Origin: Polyangiaceae bacterium
GTDB taxonomy: Bacteria; Myxococcota_A; Polyangia; Polyangiales; Polyangiaceae
Length of the DNA: 64,000 nt
Assembly (NCBI GenBank): GCA_016715885.1
Contig: JADJXL010000020.1
Coordinates: forward strand, 310,001-374,000
Direction of reading: 5' to 3'
The number at the start of each line of letters is the position of its first letter. Within the stretch, counting starts at the first letter, position 1. Under the pieces are notes generated by a model, which made no database searches, was not told the origin of the DNA, and saw only the letters and a list, made by a program, of their open reading frames with translations. A program made the translations under genes and the position numbers. Shown here in pieces: positions 44,292-53,172 of the stretch.

Positions 44292-44565
44292 GGTCCAAAG
44301 GCGTGTGACACGGAAATCATCGGCGGGTCAACTCTTTGGCAGTCTTTTGCAGTGGGGGAACCGACGCTCGTGCCCCGATTGTTCGCGGTTTTTCAGTGAC
44401 GAAGTGGGCCGCAGTTGGGGCGAGGTTCGTCCCATTTTGCTTCACACACGACTTTCTTCGCGAATTCGAGAAGCTTTGGTTAGCATACGCGCGTTGCGTT
44501 CGGCCTCAGGTTGGTCCGGAAAGACCGGCGTGTGCGTCGCTTGAGACATCTCCGAGGAAGCCACC
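44292..44565. other. Divergent intergenic gap, no gene seen
   Basis: These 274 bases separate the FtsB/DivIC gene (minus) from the TPR giant (plus) and should carry both promoters. No convincing hexamer pair, palindrome or small gene with a ribosome site is visible. Confidence 0.35.
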
Positions 44566-47500
44566 ATGTCTGTCGATGTTGTTCGAGGCGAGCTCGAGCG
44601 CCTCTTTTCGCTCGATGAATTGATCGCCCTCTCCAAGGATCTGCTTGGTCTCGATCCGGCCGTCGTTGGTGGCGCCGTGTCGAAGGCATCATTTGCCCGC
44701 GCGCTGACGGAGCGATGTGTCGCTGAGGACGCGCTCGACGCGCTCGTCGATGCGGTGCTGGTGTCACGCCTGCTCGCCGACGATCGCCTTGCGGATCTGC
44801 AAAAGCGCGGAGCGCTTCACGCGGAAGAACTGAAGCCAGGTGACACATTCGGACCGTTCACGGTCAATCGAAAGCTGGGCGAAGGACCACGAGCCGTCGT
44901 CGTCGCCGCAACTCGAAAAGACGCGCCCGATGGTCCTGCAGTCGAGCGCACGCTGAAAGTTTTCAGGCGCGATGCGGCAAGCGGGCCGCGCGCCGTGCAC
45001 CGCTTCTTCGTGGCGCTACGAATCGCAAGTCGCATCAAGCACGACTCATTGCCGGCCTCCGTCGAGATGGGCGTCACGGCAGGGCATCCGTGGGTTGCCT
45101 ATGCACCCATCGATGCGCAGCCGCTGGCAGCTCGCGTTGCGCGTACGGGTCCGCTGCACATCAACGAAGCCAAGGACATCGTACGCGGTGTGCTCGGAGG
45201 TTTGTCGGCACTTCACGCGGCGCGCGTTTTCCACGGGAACATCAAGCTGGAGAACGTGCTCGTCGGGCGCGGCGAGGGTGGAAAAATCCGCGCTTACTTG
45301 CTCGATGCCGCGACTGATCGACTCGGCCAGGGATCGACCGGCATCCTGGGTTTGCCCCAGCTGATGAAGGCAGTTTCTCCGGAACGACTTCGGGGCGCGG
45401 GGCCAAGCCAGCAGAGCGACGTTTATGCATTCGGCGTGCTCTTGTTCGAGCTGCTCACGGGCAAAGTACCGTTTGCCGGGGAAAACGCTGCGGACATCGC
45501 AACGTTGCACCTCAAACAAGCACCGCCGACCGCATCGACGATGGGGCCCAAAGGCTGGATCAACAAAGACCTCGACGAGCTCATCGCGCGCCTGCTCGAA
45601 AAGGTGCCCGAACAGCGACCGAACGGCAGTCGCGCGGTGCTCGATATCTTGGATCCGCCTGCCAAAGTTGCCGAAGCCGAAAAAGCTAAGTTCACCGACG
45701 AGGAGATCAACGATCTCGCAGATCTGCTCATTGCCGATCCGACGGACAACGACGCAGCAGTCGCGCTGGAAAACGCAGTGCAGCAAGGCGCTGATCCCGC
45801 GAAGGTGGGTGATGCGTTCGTCATCGCTGCAGGCGAAGTCGACGAAGGCTCGAGCGCCGGCGAGAAGATCAAAGCCGTGGAGCTGAAGAAGCAGCTCCTC
45901 ATGCGCGCCTTCCGGACGTACGACAAGAGCGGGGACCTCGAAAAGGCCGAAGAGCTACTCGAACAAGTCATCCAGCTCGACGAAGAAGACGACAGCGCAT
46001 TCGCAGCACTCGAAGACGTGCGTCGCCGTCGCGGCAAGTACGAGGAAGTTGTCGAGATGCTCCTCGAGCGCAACGAGAAGGCGCAGAACCCCGCAGATCG
46101 AGCGCGAGCGCTCATCGAGATCGGCAGCCTGTACGTCAAGGAGCTCGAAGACGTCGAGCAGGGCGTGTTCGCGTTTGCGCAGGCCCTTTCGATCATGCCG
46201 GAGGAGGCCGAGTACGCGCGGCAGCTCGAGCGCGCAGCCGGCGGCGACATGAAAATTTGGGCCGAAGCGCTGCAAATTCTCAGCGAAGCCACGACGAGCA
46301 AAGACTTGTCGACCGAGTCGAAGATCGCGCTCTTCAATCTGCTCGGTCATTGGTACTCGGAGAAAATCGCGCGGCCCGACATGGGCGTGCCCTGCTTCCA
46401 AGCGGTTCTGTCCGCCAACCCCTCGCACGACGACGCAATGGAAGGTTTGGCGCAAGTCTACCGCCGTGCGCAGCAATGGCAGGAGCTTTGTCAGGTGCTG
46501 CAGACGCGTGCAGATCGCGCGTCGACGCCCGAAAAGGCACGCAACATCCGCGTGGAAGCGGCCGAAGTTCTCGAAACGAAGCTCGACGATCCGTCACGAG
46601 CCAGAGACCTCTTCGAACACGTGTTCCTGGAAGATCCGAGCAACGACAAGGCTGTCGAAGCGCTCGGCCGCATCTACCGGCGCCTCGAAGACTGGGTCGG
46701 TTACGCGAAGATCCTGGAACGACGCGCCGACGCGCTCGGCGGGACGGCTCGCGTCGAAGCGCTCTGCAAGATTGGCGAGCTCTACGAGAAGGAGCTCGAC
46801 GACTTGGCTGAAGCGACGCGACGTTACGACGCAGCCGTCGCGATCGATCCCAAGTCATCGTTCGCTTTGCGCGGCCTCGACCGAATCTACAACCGAACGG
46901 GCAAGTACCAGGAGCTCATCGGGAACCTCGAGCAGCAAATCACGATCAGTGGTACGCCGCGACAAACCATCAACCTGTACCAGCGGCTCGCCAAGATTTA
47001 CGACGAGCAGTTCCTCGATCACCAAAAGGCAGCAACGGCGTACGAAGCCATTCTGCAGATCGATCCGGCGCACGAAGAGACCCTCACGGCGCTCATGCGG
47101 CACTACCGCGCGCTCGAACGATGGGAAGAAGTGTCGTCGCTGTACGACCGTCTCTTGCGGATCGTCACGGACGACAAGCGACGCATCGAGCTATTGCTTG
47201 CCCAAGGTCGCGTGCTTCTCGAGCAGCTCAGTTCGCACGAGCGTGCATCGAAGGCGTACGAGAAGGTCATCGAGATCGATCCGCAACATGGCGGTGCGCT
47301 CGAATCGCTAGCGAACGTGCGAGCTGCGTCGGGCGATGCGCTTGCGGCGCTGTCGGCCATCGAATCGTTGGCGCACAAAGCGACGACGCCGGATAGCCGT
47401 GCAGACCTATGGATGCGCGCAGCGAAACTGCTCGACGACAAGGGCGATCGTGATGGTGCCATCGAACGCTACAAGAAGGCGCTGGATGCCGTTCCAGGGC

Positions 47501-49893
47501 ACGTTGGAGCAACGGGCGCACTACGAGCGGCGTACCTCGCACGCGGTGACGCAACGAGCGCGGTGGAGCTCATCTCACGCGAGATCGATACGGCCGAAGG
47601 CAACCTTGCGAAAGCTCGGCTCTACGGCGAAATGGCGTTCATCCTCCACGACAAACTCAAGGCGGAAGATCGCGCGATTCAAGCCGCGACGAAGGCCATC
47701 GACCTCGACCCGACCAACATGAAGGCACTTTACGTGTCGGGTGAAATTGCCTTCGCCGCAGGCAGGTACGTCGAAGCTTCGAACAGCTACCAATCGCTCG
47801 TCAATCGCGTGGATGCGCTGCCGACCGACATCGCCAACGACGTCGTCAGTCACTACATCGACTCGCTCGCGAAGATCGGTTCGACCGAGAAGGCAGCCGT
47901 CGCTGTACCAACCCTGCTGAAACTCGCTCCGGATTCCCCGGATGCCATTCGACGCGCAGCGAAGGTTCGGTACGACGCGAAGCAATACAAAGACAGCGTG
48001 GAGCTGTTCGGTGATCTGTTGAAGCGTTTCGGTGACGACTCGAGCGTCGAGGATCGAGCGGACGCGATGCTGCACCTCGGTCAAGCGCGCCTGTCGCTCG
48101 GCAATGTCGAAGAAGCGGTGCAACCGCTGCTCGATGCCGCCGACTTGATGCCCGAAGCGCCCGAGCCGATCGCTGCGCTCGTTCGTCTCTACGAAGCGAA
48201 GAAGGACTGGGAAGAAGTCATTCGCCTCAAGATGCGCAGGCTCGACGTCGTCACGGGCGACGAGCGTGTGGCGCTGTTGCTCGAAGTCGGTGACATCGTC
48301 GCCGCGCAATTGGGCGATCGCACGCGTGCGGCAAAGAGCTATGTCGCGGCGCTCGATGAACGACCCGACGATCGAAAGATCCTGACCAAGCTGATGCAGC
48401 TCTACAGCGAGGAAAAGGAGTGGGCGAAGCTCATCGAGGTCGTCGTCAAGCTCGCGAGCAAGATCGACGACAAGCGGCAGAAGGCCAAGTACATGCACAC
48501 CGCGGCCATCGTGAGCTTCAGGCAGCTCGGCGATGCAGACAAAGCGGTCGAGTACTACGACACGGTCATCGAGCTCGATGCGACCAACGACAAGGCTCTC
48601 AACGAAGCCATCGAAGTGCGCGAGCAGAAGCAGGATTGGGAAGGCGTCGAGCGGCTTTATCGCACGGACCTCGAGCGAGCGACCGAGGCGAACGACACGG
48701 CGCGCATGCTCACGACGATGGGCAAACTCGGTGCACTCTACCAGGACAAACTGGGCAGCATGGCCGACGCGATTGACGCGTACGAAGCGGCGCAATCGCT
48801 CGATCTGGAAAACGAGGAGCGCAACGAGCTACTGGCGAAGCTCTACATGAGCGACGCTGCGCAATACTTCGACAAAGCGGTCGAAGCGCAGGTCGGGTTT
48901 CTCCGGAAGAACCACACCCGTCCCGAGCCGTACAAGGCCCTCAGGAAGCTCTACACGGAGGGCAAGCGTGCGGACTGCGCATGGTGCTTGTGTCAGGCGC
49001 TTGCTTGCATGGGCTTGGCGGAAGCGGACGAGGACCGGTTCTTCAAGCGCATGCGATCGGACACGATGGCTGCGGCGCAAGCACCACTCGTCGAGGACGA
49101 CTGGCAGAGCAGCGTGATTCATCCGGATGCAGATCCGCTGCTCACGGCGGTATTTGCGGCGATTCAGCCGGCCGTGATCATGAAGAACGGCAAGCCGCTC
49201 GAGCAGCTCGGTTATCAGATGGCGTACGCGATCGACTTGTCGCGCCATCCTTATCCGATGTCGCAAACGCTCTTTTACTCGGCAGGCGTGCTGGGGTTGG
49301 AGTTGCCGGTGAGCTTCCAAAATCCGGCAGATCCGGGCGGTTTGAGCTTCTTGCACGGCCATGTGCCTGCGCTCGTGCTCGGCGCCGCGGCGCTCGCCAC
49401 CGAAGTTCCACCGCAAGTGGGCGGATTCATCGCAGCGCGACATCTCACGTACTACCGACCGGGGCTGTACGTGAGGCACCTCGTGCCCACGGGCACGGGT
49501 CTTCGCGCATGGCTCTTTGCAGCGATCAAGTTGATTTCGCCAAACTTCCCGATTTCCAACGACATCCAAGGTCCGGTGAAGGAAAACCTGGCAGTCATCG
49601 AGGCGGCTGTGACGGGTGCTGCGCGTGATGAGCTGGCCAGTGCCGTCACAAAGCTGCTTCAGGCAGGCGCGATCGACATCAAGAAGTGGGTTGGTGGCGT
49701 GGACCTTACGGCGGATCGAGCTGGCTTCATTCTGGCCGCCGATCTCGAGATCGGTCTCGAGATCATCAAGGCGGCGGACGAAAATCAGGCGGGAGTTCCG
49801 CAAAAGGATCGGCTCAAGGAGCTCGTGCTCTACTCGGTCAGTGAGCCGTATTTTGCAGTTCGCCGTAAGCTGGGGATCAACATCGACGCTTGA
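44566..49893 (+). CDS. Giant pseudokinase-TPR protein (1775 residues)
   Basis: Residues 1-85 form a compact helical domain (S-L-D-E-L-I-A-L-S-K-D-L-L-G) that recalls effector-associated or death-like adaptor domains. Residues 95-365 are a kinase fold: Lys of T-L-K-V-F and D-V-Y-A-F-G remain, but the catalytic loop reads H223-G-N225-I-K-L-E-N (Asp to Asn) and D-F-G is D247-A-A, so it is a likely pseudokinase. About 1000 residues of TPR-like repeats follow (many A-x-x-x-Y-E-x-x-x-x-x-D-P units). A distinct C-terminal domain (about 1480-1775) with G-G-F-I-A-A-R-H-L-T-Y-Y-R-P is not recognised. No signal or membrane helix. Probably a large cytoplasmic scaffold. Confidence 0.88.
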   Translation: MSVDVVRGELERLFSLDELIALSKDLLGLDPAVVGGAVSKASFARALTERCVAEDALDALVDAVLVSRLLADDRLADLQKRGALHAEELKPGDTFGPFTVNRKLGEGPRAVVVAATRKDAPDGPAVERTLKVFRRDAASGPRAVHRFFVALRIASRIKHDSLPASVEMGVTAGHPWVAYAPIDAQPLAARVARTGPLHINEAKDIVRGVLGGLSALHAARVFHGNIKLENVLVGRGEGGKIRAYLLDAATDRLGQGSTGILGLPQLMKAVSPERLRGAGPSQQSDVYAFGVLLFELLTGKVPFAGENAADIATLHLKQAPPTASTMGPKGWINKDLDELIARLLEKVPEQRPNGSRAVLDILDPPAKVAEAEKAKFTDEEINDLADLLIADPTDNDAAVALENAVQQGADPAKVGDAFVIAAGEVDEGSSAGEKIKAVELKKQLLMRAFRTYDKSGDLEKAEELLEQVIQLDEEDDSAFAALEDVRRRRGKYEEVVEMLLERNEKAQNPADRARALIEIGSLYVKELEDVEQGVFAFAQALSIMPEEAEYARQLERAAGGDMKIWAEALQILSEATTSKDLSTESKIALFNLLGHWYSEKIARPDMGVPCFQAVLSANPSHDDAMEGLAQVYRRAQQWQELCQVLQTRADRASTPEKARNIRVEAAEVLETKLDDPSRARDLFEHVFLEDPSNDKAVEALGRIYRRLEDWVGYAKILERRADALGGTARVEALCKIGELYEKELDDLAEATRRYDAAVAIDPKSSFALRGLDRIYNRTGKYQELIGNLEQQITISGTPRQTINLYQRLAKIYDEQFLDHQKAATAYEAILQIDPAHEETLTALMRHYRALERWEEVSSLYDRLLRIVTDDKRRIELLLAQGRVLLEQLSSHERASKAYEKVIEIDPQHGGALESLANVRAASGDALAALSAIESLAHKATTPDSRADLWMRAAKLLDDKGDRDGAIERYKKALDAVPGHVGATGALRAAYLARGDATSAVELISREIDTAEGNLAKARLYGEMAFILHDKLKAEDRAIQAATKAIDLDPTNMKALYVSGEIAFAAGRYVEASNSYQSLVNRVDALPTDIANDVVSHYIDSLAKIGSTEKAAVAVPTLLKLAPDSPDAIRRAAKVRYDAKQYKDSVELFGDLLKRFGDDSSVEDRADAMLHLGQARLSLGNVEEAVQPLLDAADLMPEAPEPIAALVRLYEAKKDWEEVIRLKMRRLDVVTGDERVALLLEVGDIVAAQLGDRTRAAKSYVAALDERPDDRKILTKLMQLYSEEKEWAKLIEVVVKLASKIDDKRQKAKYMHTAAIVSFRQLGDADKAVEYYDTVIELDATNDKALNEAIEVREQKQDWEGVERLYRTDLERATEANDTARMLTTMGKLGALYQDKLGSMADAIDAYEAAQSLDLENEERNELLAKLYMSDAAQYFDKAVEAQVGFLRKNHTRPEPYKALRKLYTEGKRADCAWCLCQALACMGLAEADEDRFFKRMRSDTMAAAQAPLVEDDWQSSVIHPDADPLLTAVFAAIQPAVIMKNGKPLEQLGYQMAYAIDLSRHPYPMSQTLFYSAGVLGLELPVSFQNPADPGGLSFLHGHVPALVLGAAALATEVPPQVGGFIAARHLTYYRPGLYVRHLVPTGTGLRAWLFAAIKLISPNFPISNDIQGPVKENLAVIEAAVTGAARDELASAVTKLLQAGAIDIKKWVGGVDLTADRAGFILAADLEIGLEIIKAADENQAGVPQKDRLKELVLYSVSEPYFAVRRKLGINIDA

Positions 49894-50099
49894 TCCGCAT
49901 CGACAAGCTCGTCTCGACAAGCTACCTGGCTGGTGATCTTGATGTTCGTCGCGACGTTCGTGACGAACACTGGTTGACGTGCAAAATCCTGGGTTGCTAC
50001 CCTCACGCCCCGTCGCGCGGGCCGTATTGGCTCGACAGACCTCATTGCGCGGTGTTGATACGGGGATGAGTTCTCCGTTCGACTGTTGGAACAACGCCC

Positions 50100-52001
50100 A
50101 TGGCGGCCAAAAAAACCCGTAAACTCGCTAAAACCCCGAAGAAGAAGGCACCTGCTCGTTCCAAGCCAGCCAGGAAAGCCACACCTGCTCGCAAGAAAGA
50201 AGCTACGAAGCTGAAGAAAAAGCTGCGTGCTCCGGCGGCGAAGCGAGGTCGAGAGACGGCGAAGAAGGCCGCACGCAAAGCGGCGCCTGCGCGTGCCGTG
50301 GCGAAGAAGAAGGCTCGGCTCGAGAAGCGCAAAGTGGCTGCGCCGAAGGTGAAGAAGGCCGCCGCGCGCCCGGAGAAGAAGCGAGTCAAGGCCGCAGTCG
50401 TCAAGAAGGTCAAGACCGTCAAGAAGGTCAAGAAGATCGCGCGCAAGCCCGAGCGCGTGGTCGAGAAGCGCGAGCTGCGCAAGAAGAAGCTCGAGGCGAA
50501 GGCCAAGAAGGCCGAGCGTGCCGAGCGCGCAGCGCGTGCTGTAGCGCGTGAAAAACGCGCGGAGAAAGCGGAGCGAATCCTTCGCAAGAAGCTTCTCAAG
50601 GAGCGCAAGCGTGCTGCGGAAGAAGCGAAAGAAGCGAAAGCCGCGAAGGTAGCGAAGCGTGCTGCGGCGGTTGAAGAAGAGCGACCGAAGAAGAAAAAGA
50701 AGAAGAAGGTCGTCGCTGAAAAGGCCGTCGCTGAAGCCAAGCCCCCGAAGAAGGCCGAAGTGGCCGAGGGCAAGGTCAAGCTCAAAAAGAAAAAGAAGGT
50801 CGTAGCGGCCGAAGCTGTCGAGGCACCGCGGAAGAAGGCGAAGCTCGAAGAGAAGGCGCCCGAAAAGAAGATCAAGGCCAAGGGTGCGCCTGCCGAGAAG
50901 GTTCAGGAAAAGGTCGCCAAGCCGGTCGGCGAGGGGAAGGCGAAGGCAGCGCCGGTTGCGGAGAAGGTCAAGGTTCGGGAAGGCGAGAAGCCCTCGAAGA
51001 TCGTCGGGAAAGCAAAGCCCGAAGAGAAGGGCGCGCCGGTCAAAGCGGAGAAGGGCGCGCCGGTCAAAGCGAAGGCGACGGACGGCGAGAAGGCTGCCGG
51101 CAAGGCCGAGAAAAAAGCGCCTAAGCTCGAGAAGCCCAGTGCAGGCGAAGGCAAAGCGAAAGAACCGCGCATCATGGCGGTCCGCGAGCCTGCGCCACGC
51201 ATTGCGACGATTCCGCTGCCGCTCTTGGCTCCGCCCCGAAAGCCCACCATCGAAGAGCGTTCGGAAATCATCGAAAAGCGGCTCGACTCGCAAACGGAAG
51301 AATTCCGGCGCGCGTATACCGATCGTTTCGATATGTCGTGGATTTTCCACGACAGCGCACTCGAAGGCGTCGTTTACACGTTCGAGGAGCTGCGTTCGGG
51401 CCTCGGAAGCATGGCGTCCCATTATGCGGATACGGGCATGCAGCCGACGTACGACGACATTCGGCGGCACAAGGAAGCCATCGACTTCGTGCGCGATTAC
51501 GCCAAGAAAAAGCTACCGATCACGATCGACGTCATTCGGAAGATCTATTTGATCCTGCATCCGGAAGAGGGCGATATCAAAACGGTGAAGTACCGGAAAG
51601 ACATCCCGCAGCATCGGCTGTATTTCCACGAGTATTCGCCGCCCGACAAGATCCCCTACAAGGTGCGGCAAATCGTAGATTGGTTGAATGACCCGGAGAC
51701 CCGCAAGACGCGTAATGCACTGCGTATCGCCGCTCGTGCTCACTACGACCTCTTGCGTGTCTATCCATTCCAGAGCGACAGCGGCAAGGTAGCGCGGCTT
51801 TTCATGAACCTCCTCTTGATGAGGTCGGGTTTGCCGCCGTCGATCATTCATTCCACCGAGCGGCAGCGTTATTACGAGGCGCTCAAGGGATCGGCCACGA
51901 CGGTGCTGCAAATGGTGCAAGAAGCCGTCGAAAACGCGCTGTCGAGCGTAGAGAAGCTGCTCGACGAATACGAAACCCGCAAGCGCGCGTTCGTGAGCTG
52001 A
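50100..52001 (+). CDS. Histone H1-like Lys/Ala tail fused to a Fic-type domain with altered active site
   Basis: 633 residues. Residues 1-360 are Lys/Ala/Pro/Glu-rich and disordered, like bacterial histone H1-type tails; a nucleic-acid-binding role is inferred. Residues about 395-630 align with Fic proteins: S-A-L-E-G-V near 420 (like the S-x-x-E-G inhibitory motif), then A-A-R-A-H-Y-D-L-L-R-V-Y-P-F-Q-S-D-S-G-K. Fic catalysis needs H-P-F-x-D-G-N-G-R; here His is Tyr555 and D-G-N is S-D-S, so AMP transfer is unlikely. The domain may be structural or bind a nucleotide. A large minus-strand reading frame over this gene is a by-product of its Lys-rich codons. Confidence 0.86.
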   Translation: MAAKKTRKLAKTPKKKAPARSKPARKATPARKKEATKLKKKLRAPAAKRGRETAKKAARKAAPARAVAKKKARLEKRKVAAPKVKKAAARPEKKRVKAAVVKKVKTVKKVKKIARKPERVVEKRELRKKKLEAKAKKAERAERAARAVAREKRAEKAERILRKKLLKERKRAAEEAKEAKAAKVAKRAAAVEEERPKKKKKKKVVAEKAVAEAKPPKKAEVAEGKVKLKKKKKVVAAEAVEAPRKKAKLEEKAPEKKIKAKGAPAEKVQEKVAKPVGEGKAKAAPVAEKVKVREGEKPSKIVGKAKPEEKGAPVKAEKGAPVKAKATDGEKAAGKAEKKAPKLEKPSAGEGKAKEPRIMAVREPAPRIATIPLPLLAPPRKPTIEERSEIIEKRLDSQTEEFRRAYTDRFDMSWIFHDSALEGVVYTFEELRSGLGSMASHYADTGMQPTYDDIRRHKEAIDFVRDYAKKKLPITIDVIRKIYLILHPEEGDIKTVKYRKDIPQHRLYFHEYSPPDKIPYKVRQIVDWLNDPETRKTRNALRIAARAHYDLLRVYPFQSDSGKVARLFMNLLLMRSGLPPSIIHSTERQRYYEALKGSATTVLQMVQEAVENALSSVEKLLDEYETRKRAFVS

Positions 52002-52017
52002 GGAGTGCCCGGCAAGA

Positions 52018-52055
52018 GCCCGTTGAGTCGTCGTTCACGTAACGGTTCAACGGGC
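52018..52055. terminator. Hairpin after the histone-like/Fic gene
   Basis: GCCCGTTGA (52018-52026) pairs exactly with TCAACGGGC (52047-52055), and a CGTT/AACG pair sits in the loop. It starts 17 bases after the stop codon of the histone-like/Fic gene. No T-tract follows, as is common in GC-rich genomes. Confidence 0.45.
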
Positions 52056-52152
52056 TGCTGAACGGGCGCGCCAAACCCAGTCACCAAATCCAAACAATTC
52101 AATATTCGTACGAGACGAACTGGGTTCGTCGCGGTAGACTCGGGCCACGTCC

Positions 52153-52992
52153 ATGGCCACGAACTCGACCACCGCTGCACGACAAAAGGCTTTGGCCATC
52201 TACGATCGGCTGCTTCGGATTCATCCGGATGCGCATTGCGAGCTCGAGCATGTGGACCCGTTCCAGTTGCTCGTCGCGGTCGTGCTGAGCGCGCAGACGA
52301 CCGACGTGCTCGTCAATCAGGTCACGCCGACGCTCTTCGCGCGCTGGCCGGACGCGCGGTCGCTTTCGACGGCGTCGGTGGACGACGTATCGACGGTGCT
52401 GCGCACGCGTCTTGGCATGTACAACCAGAAGGCCAAGAACATCGTTGGACTAGCAAAGAAGCTGGTCGAAAAGCATGGAAGTCAGGTTCCTCGAACGCTG
52501 GAGGAACTGGTGGCGTTGCCAGGGGTGGGTCGAAAGACGGCGAACGTGGTGCTCGGCGTGGCGTTCGGCATTCCGTCGGGCGTCGTGGTCGATACGCACG
52601 TGCAGCGTTTGTCGCAGCGGCTTGGTTTTACCAAACAAACCACACCGGAAACGATCGAGAAGGATTTGTCGGAATTATTTCCGCGCGATCATTGGGTGAT
52701 GTTGGCGCACACGCTCATTTTTCACGGCAGGCGAGTGTGTTTTGCGCAGCGTCCGGCGTGTGCGGCGTGTGGTGTCAATGATTTGTGCCCGAACGCGTTT
52801 CGAGCGGAGAAGGTGGGGCGCAAGCCGCCGAGGAAGCGAAAGGTCATCGTCGCGGAGCCTGAGGTAACTGGGGGACGCGTGGCAAGGAAACGTGCTGCGA
52901 CGTCAACGAAGAAAGCGGCCGCGAAGAAGACCGCTGCGAAGAAAGCTACGTCCAAGAAGACCGCTACGAAGCGGGCGCTGTCGCTGACATAG
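52153..52992 (+). CDS. nth: Endonuclease III with Lys/Ala-rich tail
   Basis: 279 residues. The core has L-S-A-Q-T-T-D, the helix-hairpin-helix L-P-G-V-G-R-K-T-A-N-V-V with the catalytic Lys, the Asp of V-V-D-T-H-V, and an iron-sulphur cluster C196-x6-C203-x2-C206-x5-C212. It removes oxidised pyrimidines and cuts the backbone. The usual family length is about 210-220; here about 60 extra C-terminal residues carry many K-K-A-A-A-K-K units like the tail of the upstream gene. Such tails may tether the enzyme to DNA. Upstream gap 52002-52152 holds the hairpin above. Confidence 0.95.
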   Translation: MATNSTTAARQKALAIYDRLLRIHPDAHCELEHVDPFQLLVAVVLSAQTTDVLVNQVTPTLFARWPDARSLSTASVDDVSTVLRTRLGMYNQKAKNIVGLAKKLVEKHGSQVPRTLEELVALPGVGRKTANVVLGVAFGIPSGVVVDTHVQRLSQRLGFTKQTTPETIEKDLSELFPRDHWVMLAHTLIFHGRRVCFAQRPACAACGVNDLCPNAFRAEKVGRKPPRKRKVIVAEPEVTGGRVARKRAATSTKKAAAKKTAAKKATSKKTATKRALSLT

Positions 52993-53070
52993 CCCGGTCG
53001 TGTTGCGTCATCTTTTGTTAAATCATCCCCCAATTCCAACCCACTTTTCTTGTGGACAGTGCAGAGACCA

Positions 53071-53106
53071 CGTCTTTGCGCCTCTGCGTCTTTGCCCCTT
53101 TGCGTT
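53071..53106. repeat. Short degenerate 9-bp intergenic repeats
   Basis: The stretch repeats CTTTGCG/CTCTGCG-type units in about four 9-base steps in the 180-bp gap between nth and the monooxygenase gene. Similar CTTTGCG-rich intergenic runs occur, from memory, in many unrelated bacteria. No dyad or coding sense is evident. Confidence 0.5.
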
Positions 53107-53172
53107 GTTCTTCGGGGTTGAGAACGTATCCGATGTCTTGACGTCGCCAGCGCGTACGTCGACACTGTTGGG

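Noticed and set aside
48829..50094. 421-residue minus-strand frame at the end of the TPR giant
   Set aside because: Arg/His/Cys-rich shadow with no recognisable domain.
49830..51470. 546-residue open frame on the minus strand across the histone-like gene
   Set aside because: It is the mirror of Lys-rich AAG codons (Leu/Phe-rich read-out) and lies over a Fic-domain gene; no domain or ribosome site supports it.
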